Below, piece after piece: positions 18,863-27,443 of a stretch of DNA of 64,000 nucleotides. Below the pieces are notes generated by a model. It was not told the origin of the DNA, did not search any database, and worked only from the letters and a program-made list of their open reading frames with translations. Position 1 is the first letter of the stretch, and each line of letters opens with the position of its first letter. The position numbers and the translations under genes were made by a program. This stretch comes from an uncultured SAR116 cluster alpha proteobacterium (GTDB lineage: Bacteria > Pseudomonadota > Alphaproteobacteria > Puniceispirillales > Marisalimonadaceae). Location: the NCBI GenBank assembly GCA_902619485.1, contig CACNEF010000001.1:248001-312000 (forward strand), written 5' to 3'.

Positions 18863-19714
18863 TCAAATAAATAGCTTATCGAAATAATGTTTTCTTAACT
18901 CATGTATATGATTTGTAAGATCGTGATTATTTTCTTTGTTTTCAGTAAAATATAAAAAAGCGTCTATTGCTTGAAAAACAAAAAGATCAATGCCTGAAAT
19001 AATTTTTGCTCCAACTTGTTCACCTTTCTTAATGAAATTGGTTTTAGCTGGAGTGTACACTGCATCAAAAATCCATTGTTTCTTATAAGGCATTAGATTA
19101 CCTAATGGACATCCTGGAAAATCATAATGACCAACTGGTGTACAGTTAATTATACCATCAAAACTAGATAAATTTTTTTCTATTTGATCATGTTTTGTTA
19201 GAACACAATTTATATTTAAAATGCTTAAATCTTTAAATAATCTGTTCGCTTTAATTTCATCTTTATCAATTAAAAAAATCTTTTCTGCTCCTAGAGAAGC
19301 TAGACCAAAAGAAATTGCCCTACTTACTCCACCAGCACCTAAGACTAGAATTGTTCCAGGAGTATTTTTACCAAAATGAAAATTATAAGTTTTCAAAAAA
19401 CCTGTATAATCAGTATTCTGAGCTGTAATTGTTTTTCTGAATATAAGTGTATTTGCTGATCCAACAGTTCTTGAGTTCTTAGAAATATTATCTACATGCT
19501 TGATTACTTTTTCTTTAAAAGGGAATGTTATATTCACTCCTTTGAACCCTGCAACTCTTAATTCTTCTAACAAAACTAAAAAATAATTTTCTTCTTTATC
19601 TTTCAAATCAAATAACAAATATTCTAAGGGGATTTGAAATATTTTTGCAAGACGGATATGAATGTCTGGAGCATTTGAGGATGAAATATTGTTACCTATT
19701 AATCCAATTTTCAT
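18863..19714 (-). CDS. aroE: Shikimate/quinate dehydrogenase family protein
   Basis: NAD(P)-dependent dehydrogenase of the AroE family, 283 residues. The catalytic lysine segment GVNITFPFKEKV, NTDYTGFL and the Rossmann loop VLGAGGVSRAI are clear. The N-terminal substrate loop reads NISSSNAPDIH, so by alignment the first shikimate-binding serine is kept but the second is alanine. The late motif NCTPVGHYDFPGCPL resembles the quinate/shikimate branch rather than classical biosynthetic AroE. It starts 3 bp after the DUF3108 stop and so belongs to a three-gene minus-strand unit with NrtS. It could be the housekeeping enzyme or a catabolic relative; the family is sure, the specificity is not. Confidence 0.82.
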   Translation of the reverse strand: MKIGLIGNNISSSNAPDIHIRLAKIFQIPLEYLLFDLKDKEENYFLVLLEELRVAGFKGVNITFPFKEKVIKHVDNISKNSRTVGSANTLIFRKTITAQNTDYTGFLKTYNFHFGKNTPGTILVLGAGGVSRAISFGLASLGAEKIFLIDKDEIKANRLFKDLSILNINCVLTKHDQIEKNLSSFDGIINCTPVGHYDFPGCPLGNLMPYKKQWIFDAVYTPAKTNFIKKGEQVGAKIISGIDLFVFQAIDAFLYFTENKENNHDLTNHIHELRKHYFDKLFI

Positions 19715-19717
19715 AAT

Positions 19718-20506
19718 CTAAATGGTCTTTCGGATAAGACGTATAACTACTGTTCCAAACCATCTCTTTATCTGAACTCTAACGGGCACATAATCTTTAT
19801 TATGATTTTTACCAAAAAATACTTTGATATCAGAAATCTTATCTTCACTTGGTTTCCATTTTGTTTTTAGTCTATGACCACCTATTGGGAAAACTCTTAA
19901 TCCACATATCAGCACATCGCCTTTATATGATTTAGGTCTGTCATTATCAATTGTGCTATTTCCAATTGTTTTAATTTCCAAATCATATCGCCTTCTGCCA
20001 TCAAAAACTTTGAAATTTTGGTCACAAGTATTTTCATCATTAATTTTTTCAATAACTCTCATAAAGGCTGTTATTGGATCAATTACATTAACCAAACTTG
20101 ACTTTTGAACTTCATGGTATTTTTTAAGATCTATAGTAGGAACATTTATATAACTTACAGTTTTATATTCATTGACCCATGTAATCTCCGTAGTCCGCTT
20201 TTTCTTATTAAATACTCCACTAGCTGAAAATTTATTTGGCAACCAAGTACCTTTATTTTTTATTGATGTCGATTTTAATACACCGTTGTACTCATATAAT
20301 GCGTCTAAAATACCAGCAGTTTGTGATTTAATATCAATATTTAAATTTTGAGAAGTTGATCTAAACAAAACTTCTGCTTTACCAACAATTAAATTTCCAA
20401 ACTGAACCTCATAATAATAATTTTCTTGTTTGGAACTTGCTGAAAAATTAAGTAAGGAAAAAATTATAAAAAAAGTTAGAACATTTAAAAATTTATTCAT
20501 TATCAA
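19718..20506 (-). CDS. DUF3108 exported protein
   Basis: A 262-residue protein with an N-terminal signal peptide (a hydrophobic stretch up to about residue 25, NFSASSKQ), so it is probably periplasmic or lipid-anchored. The central segment KVFDGRRRYDLEIKTIG and the C-terminal PIGGHRLKTKWKP with DYVPVRVQIK match DUF3108, a family of predicted beta-rich periplasmic proteins of unknown function in proteobacteria. It lies between an NrtS-like membrane protein (7 bp upstream) and the AroE-like dehydrogenase (3 bp downstream). Nothing links these three functionally, and the linkage may be no more than shared transcription. Confidence 0.75.
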   Translation of the reverse strand: MIMNKFLNVLTFFIIFSLLNFSASSKQENYYYEVQFGNLIVGKAEVLFRSTSQNLNIDIKSQTAGILDALYEYNGVLKSTSIKNKGTWLPNKFSASGVFNKKKRTTEITWVNEYKTVSYINVPTIDLKKYHEVQKSSLVNVIDPITAFMRVIEKINDENTCDQNFKVFDGRRRYDLEIKTIGNSTIDNDRPKSYKGDVLICGLRVFPIGGHRLKTKWKPSEDKISDIKVFFGKNHNKDYVPVRVQIKRWFGTVVIRLIRKTI

Positions 20507-20513
20507 CTTATCT

Positions 20514-20738
20514 TTATCTAACTGTTAACTGCTCTTTTTTAATTGCAAGTACAGAGGAAACAGTTGAAACACAAAAGGGCACACAAAAAGTAATTAAGAT
20601 TTTAGTCCAATTTGTTACTGTCATCGTTCCTAAAAAAATATGATCCCCATGATTAATTATTGCTAAAATGATTCCTACTATCAAAGCCATTTTAAAAGCT
20701 CTAAGAAAAACATCTTTTCTAAATGCTGTATGAAACAT
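20514..20738 (-). CDS. nrtS: NrtS-like nitrate/nitrite transporter, two-helix small membrane protein
   Basis: A 74-residue protein with two hydrophobic segments, MALIVGIILAIINHGDHIF and WTKILITFCVPFCVSTVSSVLA. The INHGD motif between the helices and the VPFCVST pattern in the second helix match my recollection of the NrtS family, tiny nitrate/nitrite transporters described in cyanobacteria and marine bacteria. The ATG at 20738 is preceded by GGTGGTG at a good distance; the longer reading from a TTG three bases earlier is not needed. It is the first gene of a minus-strand unit with DUF3108 and aroE. Family membership is from motif recognition only. Confidence 0.68.
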   Translation of the reverse strand: MFHTAFRKDVFLRAFKMALIVGIILAIINHGDHIFLGTMTVTNWTKILITFCVPFCVSTVSSVLAIKKEQLTVR

Positions 20739-20838
20739 CAATTCACCACCAAAAATTTATATTATTTGCAAAAAACAACATAATATACAAAACTTCAAAT
20801 TGTAATAAATTTAAAATGTTTTTTAGTCTGGAGAAACA

Positions 20839-21144
20839 ATGTTAATAAAAATTTTTGTAAGAACTTTCTCATCTAGTGAAGATTGTGAATTATTCGAATC
20901 AATACTTGAAACTAGATGGCCTAATTTACTTCAACAAGTAAAAGGAGTTAGGTTTAGAGCTATGAAAAATCCGCAAACACCTAACGTAAGTGTGGTTTTA
21001 TGGGAGTTTCCTGATGCTGAATCAATGAAAAAAATTGATAAGTTAATTGACGAAAATATAGCTAAATATGTCAAAACCTTATCACCTAAAACAATCCACT
21101 TTGTTGGTGGAGTTACTCAAGATTTTGGAGAAACATCATTTTAG
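20839..21144 (+). CDS. Small ABM-like alpha/beta protein
   Basis: A 101-residue protein I do not recognise by name. It has no signal peptide or membrane segment. The predicted order of strands and helices (LIKIFVRTF, helix to residue 33, VRFRAM, VSVVLWEF, a helix from DAESM, then KTIHFVGG) resembles dimeric ferredoxin-like alpha/beta barrels such as antibiotic-biosynthesis-monooxygenase proteins. A clear GGAGAAAC precedes the ATG. It is 8 bp upstream of a class III aminotransferase, with a similar-sized protein after that gene. No catalytic residues can be named. Confidence 0.6.
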   Translation: MLIKIFVRTFSSSEDCELFESILETRWPNLLQQVKGVRFRAMKNPQTPNVSVVLWEFPDAESMKKIDKLIDENIAKYVKTLSPKTIHFVGGVTQDFGETSF

Positions 21145-21152
21145 AAAACAAA

Positions 21153-22484
21153 ATGAAACTTAGTAATATTTTTCCAAGACATTCAAATTATGATCTACCC
21201 ACAGCTATTAAAGGTGATGGATGTTATATTATAGATAATAATGGAAAAAAATATATTGATGGGTCAGGTGGTGCCGCTGTGTCTTGCTTAGGTCATTCTG
21301 ACAATACTGTAAAAGACGCAATTATTAATCAAACTGAAAAATTAGCTTATGCCCATACATCTTTTTTTACTAACGAACCTGCTGAAAAACTAGCAAATTT
21401 ATTAGCTAAAATTTCTCCATCCGGACTAGATAAAGTGTACCTTGTTTCAAGTGGTTCTGAAGCGGTGGAGGCCGCAATAAAACTTGCAAAACAATATTTT
21501 ATTGAAATAGGAAAACCAAAAAAACACAAGGTTATATCTAGACGACAAAGTTATCATGGAAACACTCTTGGAGCTTTAGCATCTGGGGGTAATATTTGGA
21601 GAAGAAATTTTTTTGAAGATTTACTAATTGAAACCAGCTTAATTTCGCCTTGTTACATATATAGAAATAAAAGATCAGACGAAACTGAATGGGATTATGG
21701 ACAAAGAGTTGCAAAAGAGTTAGAAGATGAAATTTTAAATTTGGGCCCAGATAATGTTATGGCTTTTATTGCAGAAACAGTTGTTGGAGCAACTGCAGGT
21801 GCTCTTACAGCTGTACCAGGATATTTTAAGCTTATAAGAGAAATTTGTAATAAATACGATATTTTATTAATTTTAGATGAAGTTATGTGTGGTATGGGGA
21901 GAACGGGGTCTTTATTTGCTTGCGATGATGAACCGGTTATTCCTGACATTATTACTATCGCTAAAGGTTTAGGAGCAGGATATCAACCAATTGGAGCTAT
22001 GATATGTCAAAATCATATATATGAAGCAATAGAAAGTGGATCTGGATTTTTTCAGCATGGACACACTTATCTTGGTCATCCTATAGCATGTGCAGCTTCA
22101 TACGCAGTTTTAGGAAAATTAATAAATGATAATTATCCGTCTAAAGTAAGAGAAAAGGGTAACATACTTCAAGAAAGCTTAACAAGATCATTAGGCCAAA
22201 ATCAATATATTGGAGATATTAGAGGTAGAGGTTTATTCAGAGCTATAGAACTTGTAGCTGATAGATCAACTAAGGAGCCTTTTCCTAAAAAATTAAATGT
22301 AGCTGGGAAAATTAAGAAAAAGGCCTTATATGAAGGTTTAATTTGTTATCCTATGCAGGGAACAATAGATGGAGAAAATGGGGATCATATTCTTATTGCA
22401 CCTCCGTTTATTATAAATGAAAATGAGATCGATGAAATTTCTGAAAAACTCAAAATCGCTATTGATTCTGTTTGTAACTTTTGA
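21153..22484 (+). CDS. Class III aminotransferase (omega-amino acid type), substrate unknown
   Basis: PLP-dependent aminotransferase, 443 residues, cytosolic. The pyridoxal lysine is K271 in ITIAKGLGAGYQPIGAM, preceded by LILDEVMCGMGRTGS, with the phosphate-binding SSGSEAVEAAIKLA near residue 100 and SYHGNTLGALA in the substrate region. These are the signatures of class III enzymes that act on terminal amino groups, for example beta-alanine, 4-aminobutyrate, taurine or diamines. The specific substrate cannot be read. It lies between two small alpha/beta proteins in one probable transcript. The start at 21153 has no strong ribosome-binding site, which suggests coupling to the upstream gene. 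Confidence 0.88.
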   Translation: MKLSNIFPRHSNYDLPTAIKGDGCYIIDNNGKKYIDGSGGAAVSCLGHSDNTVKDAIINQTEKLAYAHTSFFTNEPAEKLANLLAKISPSGLDKVYLVSSGSEAVEAAIKLAKQYFIEIGKPKKHKVISRRQSYHGNTLGALASGGNIWRRNFFEDLLIETSLISPCYIYRNKRSDETEWDYGQRVAKELEDEILNLGPDNVMAFIAETVVGATAGALTAVPGYFKLIREICNKYDILLILDEVMCGMGRTGSLFACDDEPVIPDIITIAKGLGAGYQPIGAMICQNHIYEAIESGSGFFQHGHTYLGHPIACAASYAVLGKLINDNYPSKVREKGNILQESLTRSLGQNQYIGDIRGRGLFRAIELVADRSTKEPFPKKLNVAGKIKKKALYEGLICYPMQGTIDGENGDHILIAPPFIINENEIDEISEKLKIAIDSVCNF

Positions 22485-22530
22485 TTTTATGAATTTAAAT
22501 ATAATCTTAACTTTGAATAGAAAATAATTT

Positions 22531-22833
22531 ATGTATGTAAGAATAGTAACTATTAAATGCCCAAACCAAACAGCAAAAAAAGCCATAAAGCTACATAGTA
22601 ATCAAGTAGCAGATGAGCAAATGAAAGTTGGTCTTATAAAACAAACAACTGTTGACATTTCTGACACAAATTTTCTTACTGTGAAATATTGGATTTCAAA
22701 GTCACACTTTGAAAAAGGTAGAAAAAATTGGATAAAAATTAGTCAAGAATTTAATGAAATGGGGGCAATTGTTTCTGGTGTTGGAGGCGAGGCTGATATT
22801 AATATGCTAGATGATTTCAATAATCATATCTAA
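22531..22833 (+). CDS. Small alpha/beta protein, second of a pair around the aminotransferase
   Basis: A 100-residue protein of unknown function. The pattern MYVRIVTIKC, a helix to about residue 32, GLIKQTTVDIS, FLTVKYWIS, then a helix beginning HFEKGRKNW, is again consistent with a ferredoxin-like ABM fold, as in the 101-residue protein upstream of the aminotransferase. The two do not align well residue by residue, so close paralogy is not shown. It starts 46 bp after the aminotransferase and ends next to the convergent livF stop with no gap. Confidence 0.55.
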   Translation: MYVRIVTIKCPNQTAKKAIKLHSNQVADEQMKVGLIKQTTVDISDTNFLTVKYWISKSHFEKGRKNWIKISQEFNEMGAIVSGVGGEADINMLDDFNNHI

Positions 22834-23523
22834 CTAAACACCTAAATATCTCTGAGCAATCTTGCTTGTTAAATCATTTGAAAAACCATTCCATGCTGTT
22901 TTTCCTTTTTCTAAAATATAAAATTTATCAGCTAAATCTTGGAGTTGTTTAAGTGATTTATCAATTATTAGAATTGAAACACCTTTATTTTTTAAAATTG
23001 TTATAACTCTCCATATTTCTGACCTTATAGTTGGGGACAAACCTTCTGTTGCTTCATCTAAAATGAGTAAGTCTGGATTTGTCATTAATGCCCTCCCAAT
23101 TACAAGCATTTGTTGTTCACCACCAGATAAAGTAGAAGCACTTTGATATTTTCTTTCTGCTAATTTTGGAAATAAATGAAAAACCATTTCTTGAGTCCAT
23201 TCTCCTTCAACTGCAGTTGCTGTAAGATTCTCCAATACAGTCAAGTTTGTAAATGCTCTTCTACCCTCTGGCACAAGACCGATACCCAATTGAGCAATTT
23301 TATAACTTGGCTGATTTATAATTGAAATATTTTTAAATTTTATCTCACCCTCATAACTACTTATTAAACCACAAATTGATCTGATGGTGGTTGATTTGCC
23401 CATGCCATTTCTACCAAGAAGGGCAACAACTTCACCCTGATTTATTTCTAGATTTACATCAAAGAGAGCTTGACTTAAGCCATACCATGACTTTAACCCA
23501 TTTATTTCAAGAAGTTTTTCCAT
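22834..23523 (-). CDS. livF: LIV-type ABC transporter ATP-binding protein LivF (system 1)
   Basis: One of two ATPases of a branched-chain-amino-acid-type ABC importer, 229 residues. Walker A is GRNGMGKSTTI, the signature is LSGGEQQM and Walker B is LLILDEATEGLSP. The SKIAQRYLGV end is typical of LivF. In place of the usual H-loop histidine region (LVEQN) it reads LIIDKSLKQL, a small departure from the consensus in which the switch histidine appears to be missing. Its start overlaps the livG stop by one base. It is the last gene of the five-gene minus-strand cluster. Confidence 0.93.
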   Translation of the reverse strand: MEKLLEINGLKSWYGLSQALFDVNLEINQGEVVALLGRNGMGKSTTIRSICGLISSYEGEIKFKNISIINQPSYKIAQLGIGLVPEGRRAFTNLTVLENLTATAVEGEWTQEMVFHLFPKLAERKYQSASTLSGGEQQMLVIGRALMTNPDLLILDEATEGLSPTIRSEIWRVITILKNKGVSILIIDKSLKQLQDLADKFYILEKGKTAWNGFSNDLTSKIAQRYLGV

Positions 23524-24272
23524 TAGATCTCATAGCCTAAATAAACATCTCTCACTAATTCATTTTTTCTTATCTCATCTACAGTACCTGTAGCAACTAT
23601 CTTCCCATAATTTATTACTGAAACCCTATCAGCTAATGCAAAAACAGCGTCCATATCATGTTCAATTAATAAAATTGGCGAGTTAGACTTTATTTTTTTG
23701 AATAAATTAATCATCATGTTTGTACCACTTTCATCCAAGCCAGCCATTGGCTCATCAAATAAAAAAACTTTTGGATCCATAGCTAAAGCTAGACCAACTT
23801 CGAGTTTTCTTCTATCACCGTGGCTTAAGTCACATGCTGAAATGTCACTTTTTTCAAATAGTTCAATTTCATTGAGAATTTTATTTGCATTTGAATACAA
23901 TTCTTTATTATTTCTTACACTTTTGAACATTTGAAATGTTTTACTTGATTTATCTAATAGGGATAAAACTATATTATCTATTGCGCTAAACTGAGGAATG
24001 ATAGAAGAAACTTGGAATGTTCTTGAAATTCCAATTTTAGCTCTTTCAACATCAGTTAAATCAGTTATGTCTTCTTGATCCAAGATAATCGAACCTATAT
24101 CATGTTTTACGCTTCCAACTATTTGCTTAATTAATGTTGATTTTCCTGCTCCATTAGGTCCAATTAAAGCATGAATTTCGTCAAAATGAAGGTCTATTGT
24201 AATTTCATCGGTAACTTTAAAGGCACCATATGATTTTGATAAGTTTTTAATATTTAAGATTTTATTTTTCAT
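23523..24272 (-). CDS. livG: LIV-type ABC transporter ATP-binding protein LivG (system 1)
   Basis: Second ATPase of the importer, 249 residues. Walker A is GPNGAGKSTLI, the signature region is CDLSHGDRRKLEVGLALA (LSHGD in place of the usual LSGGQ, common in LivG), Walker B is VFLFDEPMAGLDE, and the H-loop is LLIEHDMD. RTFQVSSIIPQFSAIDNIVLSLL is the LivG-type Q-loop region. It overlaps the livM end by 11 bases and the livF start by one, so the set is translationally coupled. Confidence 0.94.
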   Translation of the reverse strand: MKNKILNIKNLSKSYGAFKVTDEITIDLHFDEIHALIGPNGAGKSTLIKQIVGSVKHDIGSIILDQEDITDLTDVERAKIGISRTFQVSSIIPQFSAIDNIVLSLLDKSSKTFQMFKSVRNNKELYSNANKILNEIELFEKSDISACDLSHGDRRKLEVGLALAMDPKVFLFDEPMAGLDESGTNMMINLFKKIKSNSPILLIEHDMDAVFALADRVSVINYGKIVATGTVDEIRKNELVRDVYLGYEI

Positions 24273-25245
24273 ATTTTAATTTCTTTTCAAATAAACTTAA
24301 AATACCTGTGCGTACATATAATATTTCTAAAATAAGTATTAATCCCAACCAAAACTGCCAATTTTCTGTATAACCTCCTAACGTTTGTTCTAAAACAATA
24401 AAGAAAGCCGCACCCACAAGAGGCCCATAAAGCCTTGCAATCCCTCCAAGAATTACAAAAACCATTATTTCTCCAGACATCTGCCAATTAAGAACTGAAG
24501 GACTTATGAACCTGTTTAGGTCAGTATATAAGGACCCCGCTAATCCAGTAATTGTTCCTGAAATAACAAAAACTAGTAACTTAACTTTGAAAGTTTCAAT
24601 ACCAACAGATTTTACTCTCTCTTCATTTTGCTTAATAGCTTGAAATGCCATACCAAAAGAAGAATTTATTAGTTTAGCAGAAATAAAAATTACTATTAAC
24701 AGCCAACAAAGACATATAAAATAAAAGGTCAATGGGTCCATTGTGTTAATTATTGGTAACGAATTTCTCATATATATAGATAACCCATCTTCACCTCCAT
24801 AGTTTGGCCAGCTAATTGCAAAAAAGTATAACATTTGCGCAAATGCAAGGGTAATCATTATAAAGTAAACACCTGTAGTTCTTAGTGATAATAAACCAAT
24901 AATTAGAGCTAAAAATGCACTTGATAGTATTACTATTGGCCAAATTACTAACATATCAGAACTACCGGAAGAGACAAAAGGCCAACTAAACATTAATTCT
25001 GAGTTCAAAGCATGAAAAGATAGTATTCCTGTAACATAACCACCTAATCCAAAAAAAGCGGCATGACCAAAAGAAATTAAGCCGCAATAACCGAGTGCTA
25101 AATTTAGTCCTATACCTGCAATACCAAGAATAACCACTTTTGTAGTTAAAGTAATGTAATAAGGCTCTTCAAAAATAAATCCTAAAACCGGAATTAAAAA
25201 AAGAAAAACCAAAATCCATTTATTAAAAATTTTTTCAACAATCAT
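24262..25245 (-). CDS. livM: LIV-type ABC transporter permease LivM (system 1)
   Basis: Inner-membrane permease with about ten hydrophobic segments, including GLNLALGYCGLISFGHAAFFGLGGYV and GEIMVFVILGGIARLYGPLVGAAF, both diagnostic of LivM. I chose the ATG at 25245, one base after the livH stop (TAA-A-ATG), giving 327 residues. A longer reading from a TTG at 25260 would overlap livH by 14 bases and has no better ribosome-binding site. It pairs with LivH to form the translocation pore. Confidence 0.93.
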   Translation of the reverse strand: MIVEKIFNKWILVFLFLIPVLGFIFEEPYYITLTTKVVILGIAGIGLNLALGYCGLISFGHAAFFGLGGYVTGILSFHALNSELMFSWPFVSSGSSDMLVIWPIVILSSAFLALIIGLLSLRTTGVYFIMITLAFAQMLYFFAISWPNYGGEDGLSIYMRNSLPIINTMDPLTFYFICLCWLLIVIFISAKLINSSFGMAFQAIKQNEERVKSVGIETFKVKLLVFVISGTITGLAGSLYTDLNRFISPSVLNWQMSGEIMVFVILGGIARLYGPLVGAAFFIVLEQTLGGYTENWQFWLGLILILEILYVRTGILSLFEKKLKYEK

Positions 25246-25246
25246 T

Positions 25247-26164
25247 TTAAGTTTTTCCAAATAATCCAGATGGCTTAATTATAAGTATTAAAGCCATCAG
25301 TATATAAATTAGCATTGAACCAATTGAAGAACCAACTGAAGTAGCGCTTGCAGGTTCCATAAAAATTTTTAAAAGCTCTGGTAAAAAAATTCTACCAATT
25401 GTGTCTGTTACCCCTACTAAAATAGACCCAATTAATGCACCTTTTATTGAGCCAATTCCTCCAATTACTATAACTACAAATGCTAAAATTAAAATAGGTT
25501 CACCCATTCCAACTTCGACTGATTGAATAGCTCCTATCATCGCTCCAGCTAAACCAGCTAACGAAGCTCCCAGTGCAAATACAATGGTATAAAGTTTTGA
25601 TATATCAACACCTAGTGCTGATATCATTTGGCGATCATTTTGACCTGCTCTTATTCGAACACCTAAACGTGTCTTTGTTATGAGTACATAAAGCCCAGTG
25701 GCTATCAAAAGACCCATAAATATTATGAATAATCGATATTTAGAGTAAATAATATCATCTAAAATTAGTAAAGTACCATTAAGATTTTTTGGAATATCTA
25801 AATATAAAGGAAAAGCTCCAAAACACCATCTAACACCTTCAGATAACAATAAAATTAATGCAAATGTAGCTAAAACTTGATCTAGGTGATCTCTTCTATA
25901 TAAACGTCTAATAATTAAAATTTCTATTAACACTCCTGCAATTGCAGCACCTGACAAGCTTGCTAACAATGCAAGCCAGAAAGAACCCGTTAAACCTGCT
26001 ATCAAGGCAGCACTAAAAGCTCCAATCATGTAAAAAGATCCATGAGCTAAATTAATTAGACCCATAACTCCAAAAATAAGAGTTAGACCAGCTGACATAA
26101 GAAACAACATAGTTCCAAATTGTATGCCGTTTAATAATTGTTCAAAAAATAGTATAGATGACAT
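25247..26164 (-). CDS. livH: LIV-type ABC transporter permease LivH (system 1)
   Basis: Inner-membrane permease of 305 residues with about eight hydrophobic segments. LMSAGLTLIFGVMGLINLAHG near the N-terminus and VIVIGGIGSIKGALIGSILVGV near the C-terminus are LivH hallmarks. A hairpin lies in the 53-bp gap between it and the upstream solute-binding-protein gene, so its expression is probably lower than that of the binding protein. There is no strong ribosome-binding site at the ATG. Confidence 0.94.
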   Translation of the reverse strand: MSSILFFEQLLNGIQFGTMLFLMSAGLTLIFGVMGLINLAHGSFYMIGAFSAALIAGLTGSFWLALLASLSGAAIAGVLIEILIIRRLYRRDHLDQVLATFALILLLSEGVRWCFGAFPLYLDIPKNLNGTLLILDDIIYSKYRLFIIFMGLLIATGLYVLITKTRLGVRIRAGQNDRQMISALGVDISKLYTIVFALGASLAGLAGAMIGAIQSVEVGMGEPILILAFVVIVIGGIGSIKGALIGSILVGVTDTIGRIFLPELLKIFMEPASATSVGSSIGSMLIYILMALILIIKPSGLFGKT

Positions 26165-26180
26165 TTAAAAAATTTAGAAT

Positions 26181-26209
26181 TAGGCGATTTCTAAATTAGA
26201 AATCACCTA
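26181..26209 (-). promoter_or_regulatory. Hairpin between the system 1 binding-protein gene and livH
   Basis: An imperfect inverted repeat of about 13 bp lies in the gap (left arm 26181-26193, right arm 26197-26209). Its only non-Watson-Crick position reads as a G-U pair in the minus-strand transcript, which supports an RNA role. A U-rich run follows after a short spacer. It may act as a partial terminator or as a 3' stabiliser of the abundant upstream message. Confidence 0.6.
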
Positions 26210-26217
26210 TTAAATTT

Positions 26218-27354
26218 TTACATTTTACATTCAGAAACATAGGCGTTTGAATGATCCTTCAACCCAACTGAAACAATCTTATTAGTAAGGATTTTACCTT
26301 CCTTAATAACTTCGCGAACATAAATATCCTGGATAGGATGATGGTTTTTATCAAAACTAAATTTCCCTCTTGTTGACGAAAAATCAGCTTTTCTGAGAGC
26401 ATCTCTAAATTTATCCTTGTCTTTAACTTTAGCTTTTGACATTGCCGAAATTAAAAGCTTACCAGTATCATAACCTTGAGATGCATATAAAGAAGGTAAT
26501 CTTCCATATTCAGATTGGAAATCTTGAACAAATTTTTTGTTTGCATCATTGTCAATATCTTTTGACCACTGAGACGTGTTTTTAACACCAAGTGCAGCAT
26601 CACCTACTGCTTTAAGAATACCCTGATCAAATGAAAAAGCCGGGCCAACAACTGGAAGATTTATTCCAGATTGTGAGAATTGTTTCATAAATCCAATACC
26701 CATTCCACCTGGTAGAAAAAAGAATACACTATCAGCGCCTGATGCTCTTATTTGTGCAATTTCTGCTGCATAATCTTTTTGTCCTAATTTTGTATAAATT
26801 TCACCAGCTAAACTTCCTTTAAAATATCTTTTATAACCAGTTAATGCATCCTTACCTGCAGGGTAATTAGGGGCAAGTATAAAAGAATTTTTAAATCCAG
26901 CAGAATTAGCGTAACCCCCTGCTGCTTCGTGTAAATTATCATTCTGCCAGGCAACGTTAAAATAATTCTTGTGACATCCTTTACCAGCTAATTTTGATGG
27001 ACCAGCATTTGGTGACAAGTAAAATTTACCTTGATTTACAGTAGCAGGCACAACAGCCATTGCTAAATTTGACCAAATTATACCCGTTAACACATCTACT
27101 TTGTCAGATTGTATCATTTTATCAGCTAATTGAACTGCAATGTCAGGTTTGCGCTGATCATCTTTAGTAATTACGGAAATATTTTTATTACCTTTTACGG
27201 CCAGCATAAAGCCGTCTCTGACATCAATGCCTAAACCTGAACCACCACCTGATAATGTGGTTATCATACCAACTTTTACCTTATGACCGTCTGCAAATGA
27301 CGAAGTGGGCCCCAATATCATCAGAGCCGCCAATGTTGTAGTAAACTTTTTCAT
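26218..27354 (-). CDS. LIV-type ABC transporter substrate-binding protein (system 1)
   Basis: Periplasmic binding protein of 378 residues with a cleavable signal peptide (MKKFTTTLAALMILGPTSSFA). KVGMITTLSGGGSGLGIDVRDG is the type I binding-protein opening, and NAGPSKLAGKGCHKNYFNVAW marks the ligand-site region. Ligand could be branched-chain amino acids, amides or aromatic acids; it cannot be read from the sequence. GGGGA seven bases before the ATG is a good ribosome-binding site. It leads the transporter operon, and a hairpin follows its stop. A ten-base palindrome (TTTACGTAAA, 27404-27413) lies 50 bp upstream. Confidence 0.92.
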   Translation of the reverse strand: MKKFTTTLAALMILGPTSSFADGHKVKVGMITTLSGGGSGLGIDVRDGFMLAVKGNKNISVITKDDQRKPDIAVQLADKMIQSDKVDVLTGIIWSNLAMAVVPATVNQGKFYLSPNAGPSKLAGKGCHKNYFNVAWQNDNLHEAAGGYANSAGFKNSFILAPNYPAGKDALTGYKRYFKGSLAGEIYTKLGQKDYAAEIAQIRASGADSVFFFLPGGMGIGFMKQFSQSGINLPVVGPAFSFDQGILKAVGDAALGVKNTSQWSKDIDNDANKKFVQDFQSEYGRLPSLYASQGYDTGKLLISAMSKAKVKDKDKFRDALRKADFSSTRGKFSFDKNHHPIQDIYVREVIKEGKILTNKIVSVGLKDHSNAYVSECKM

Positions 27355-27443
27355 ATCTAATCCCCTAATAATCCTTTAAATAAGAATCAGGAGTATATAA
27401 CAATTTACGTAAAGGCAAAGTATAAATTTTTTTGTTGATACGG

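Noticed and set aside
27404-27413. Ten-base palindrome TTTACGTAAA as an operator for LIV system 1
   Set aside because: It is short, A+T-rich and has no accompanying repeat or regulator gene; it is mentioned only in the binding-protein entry.
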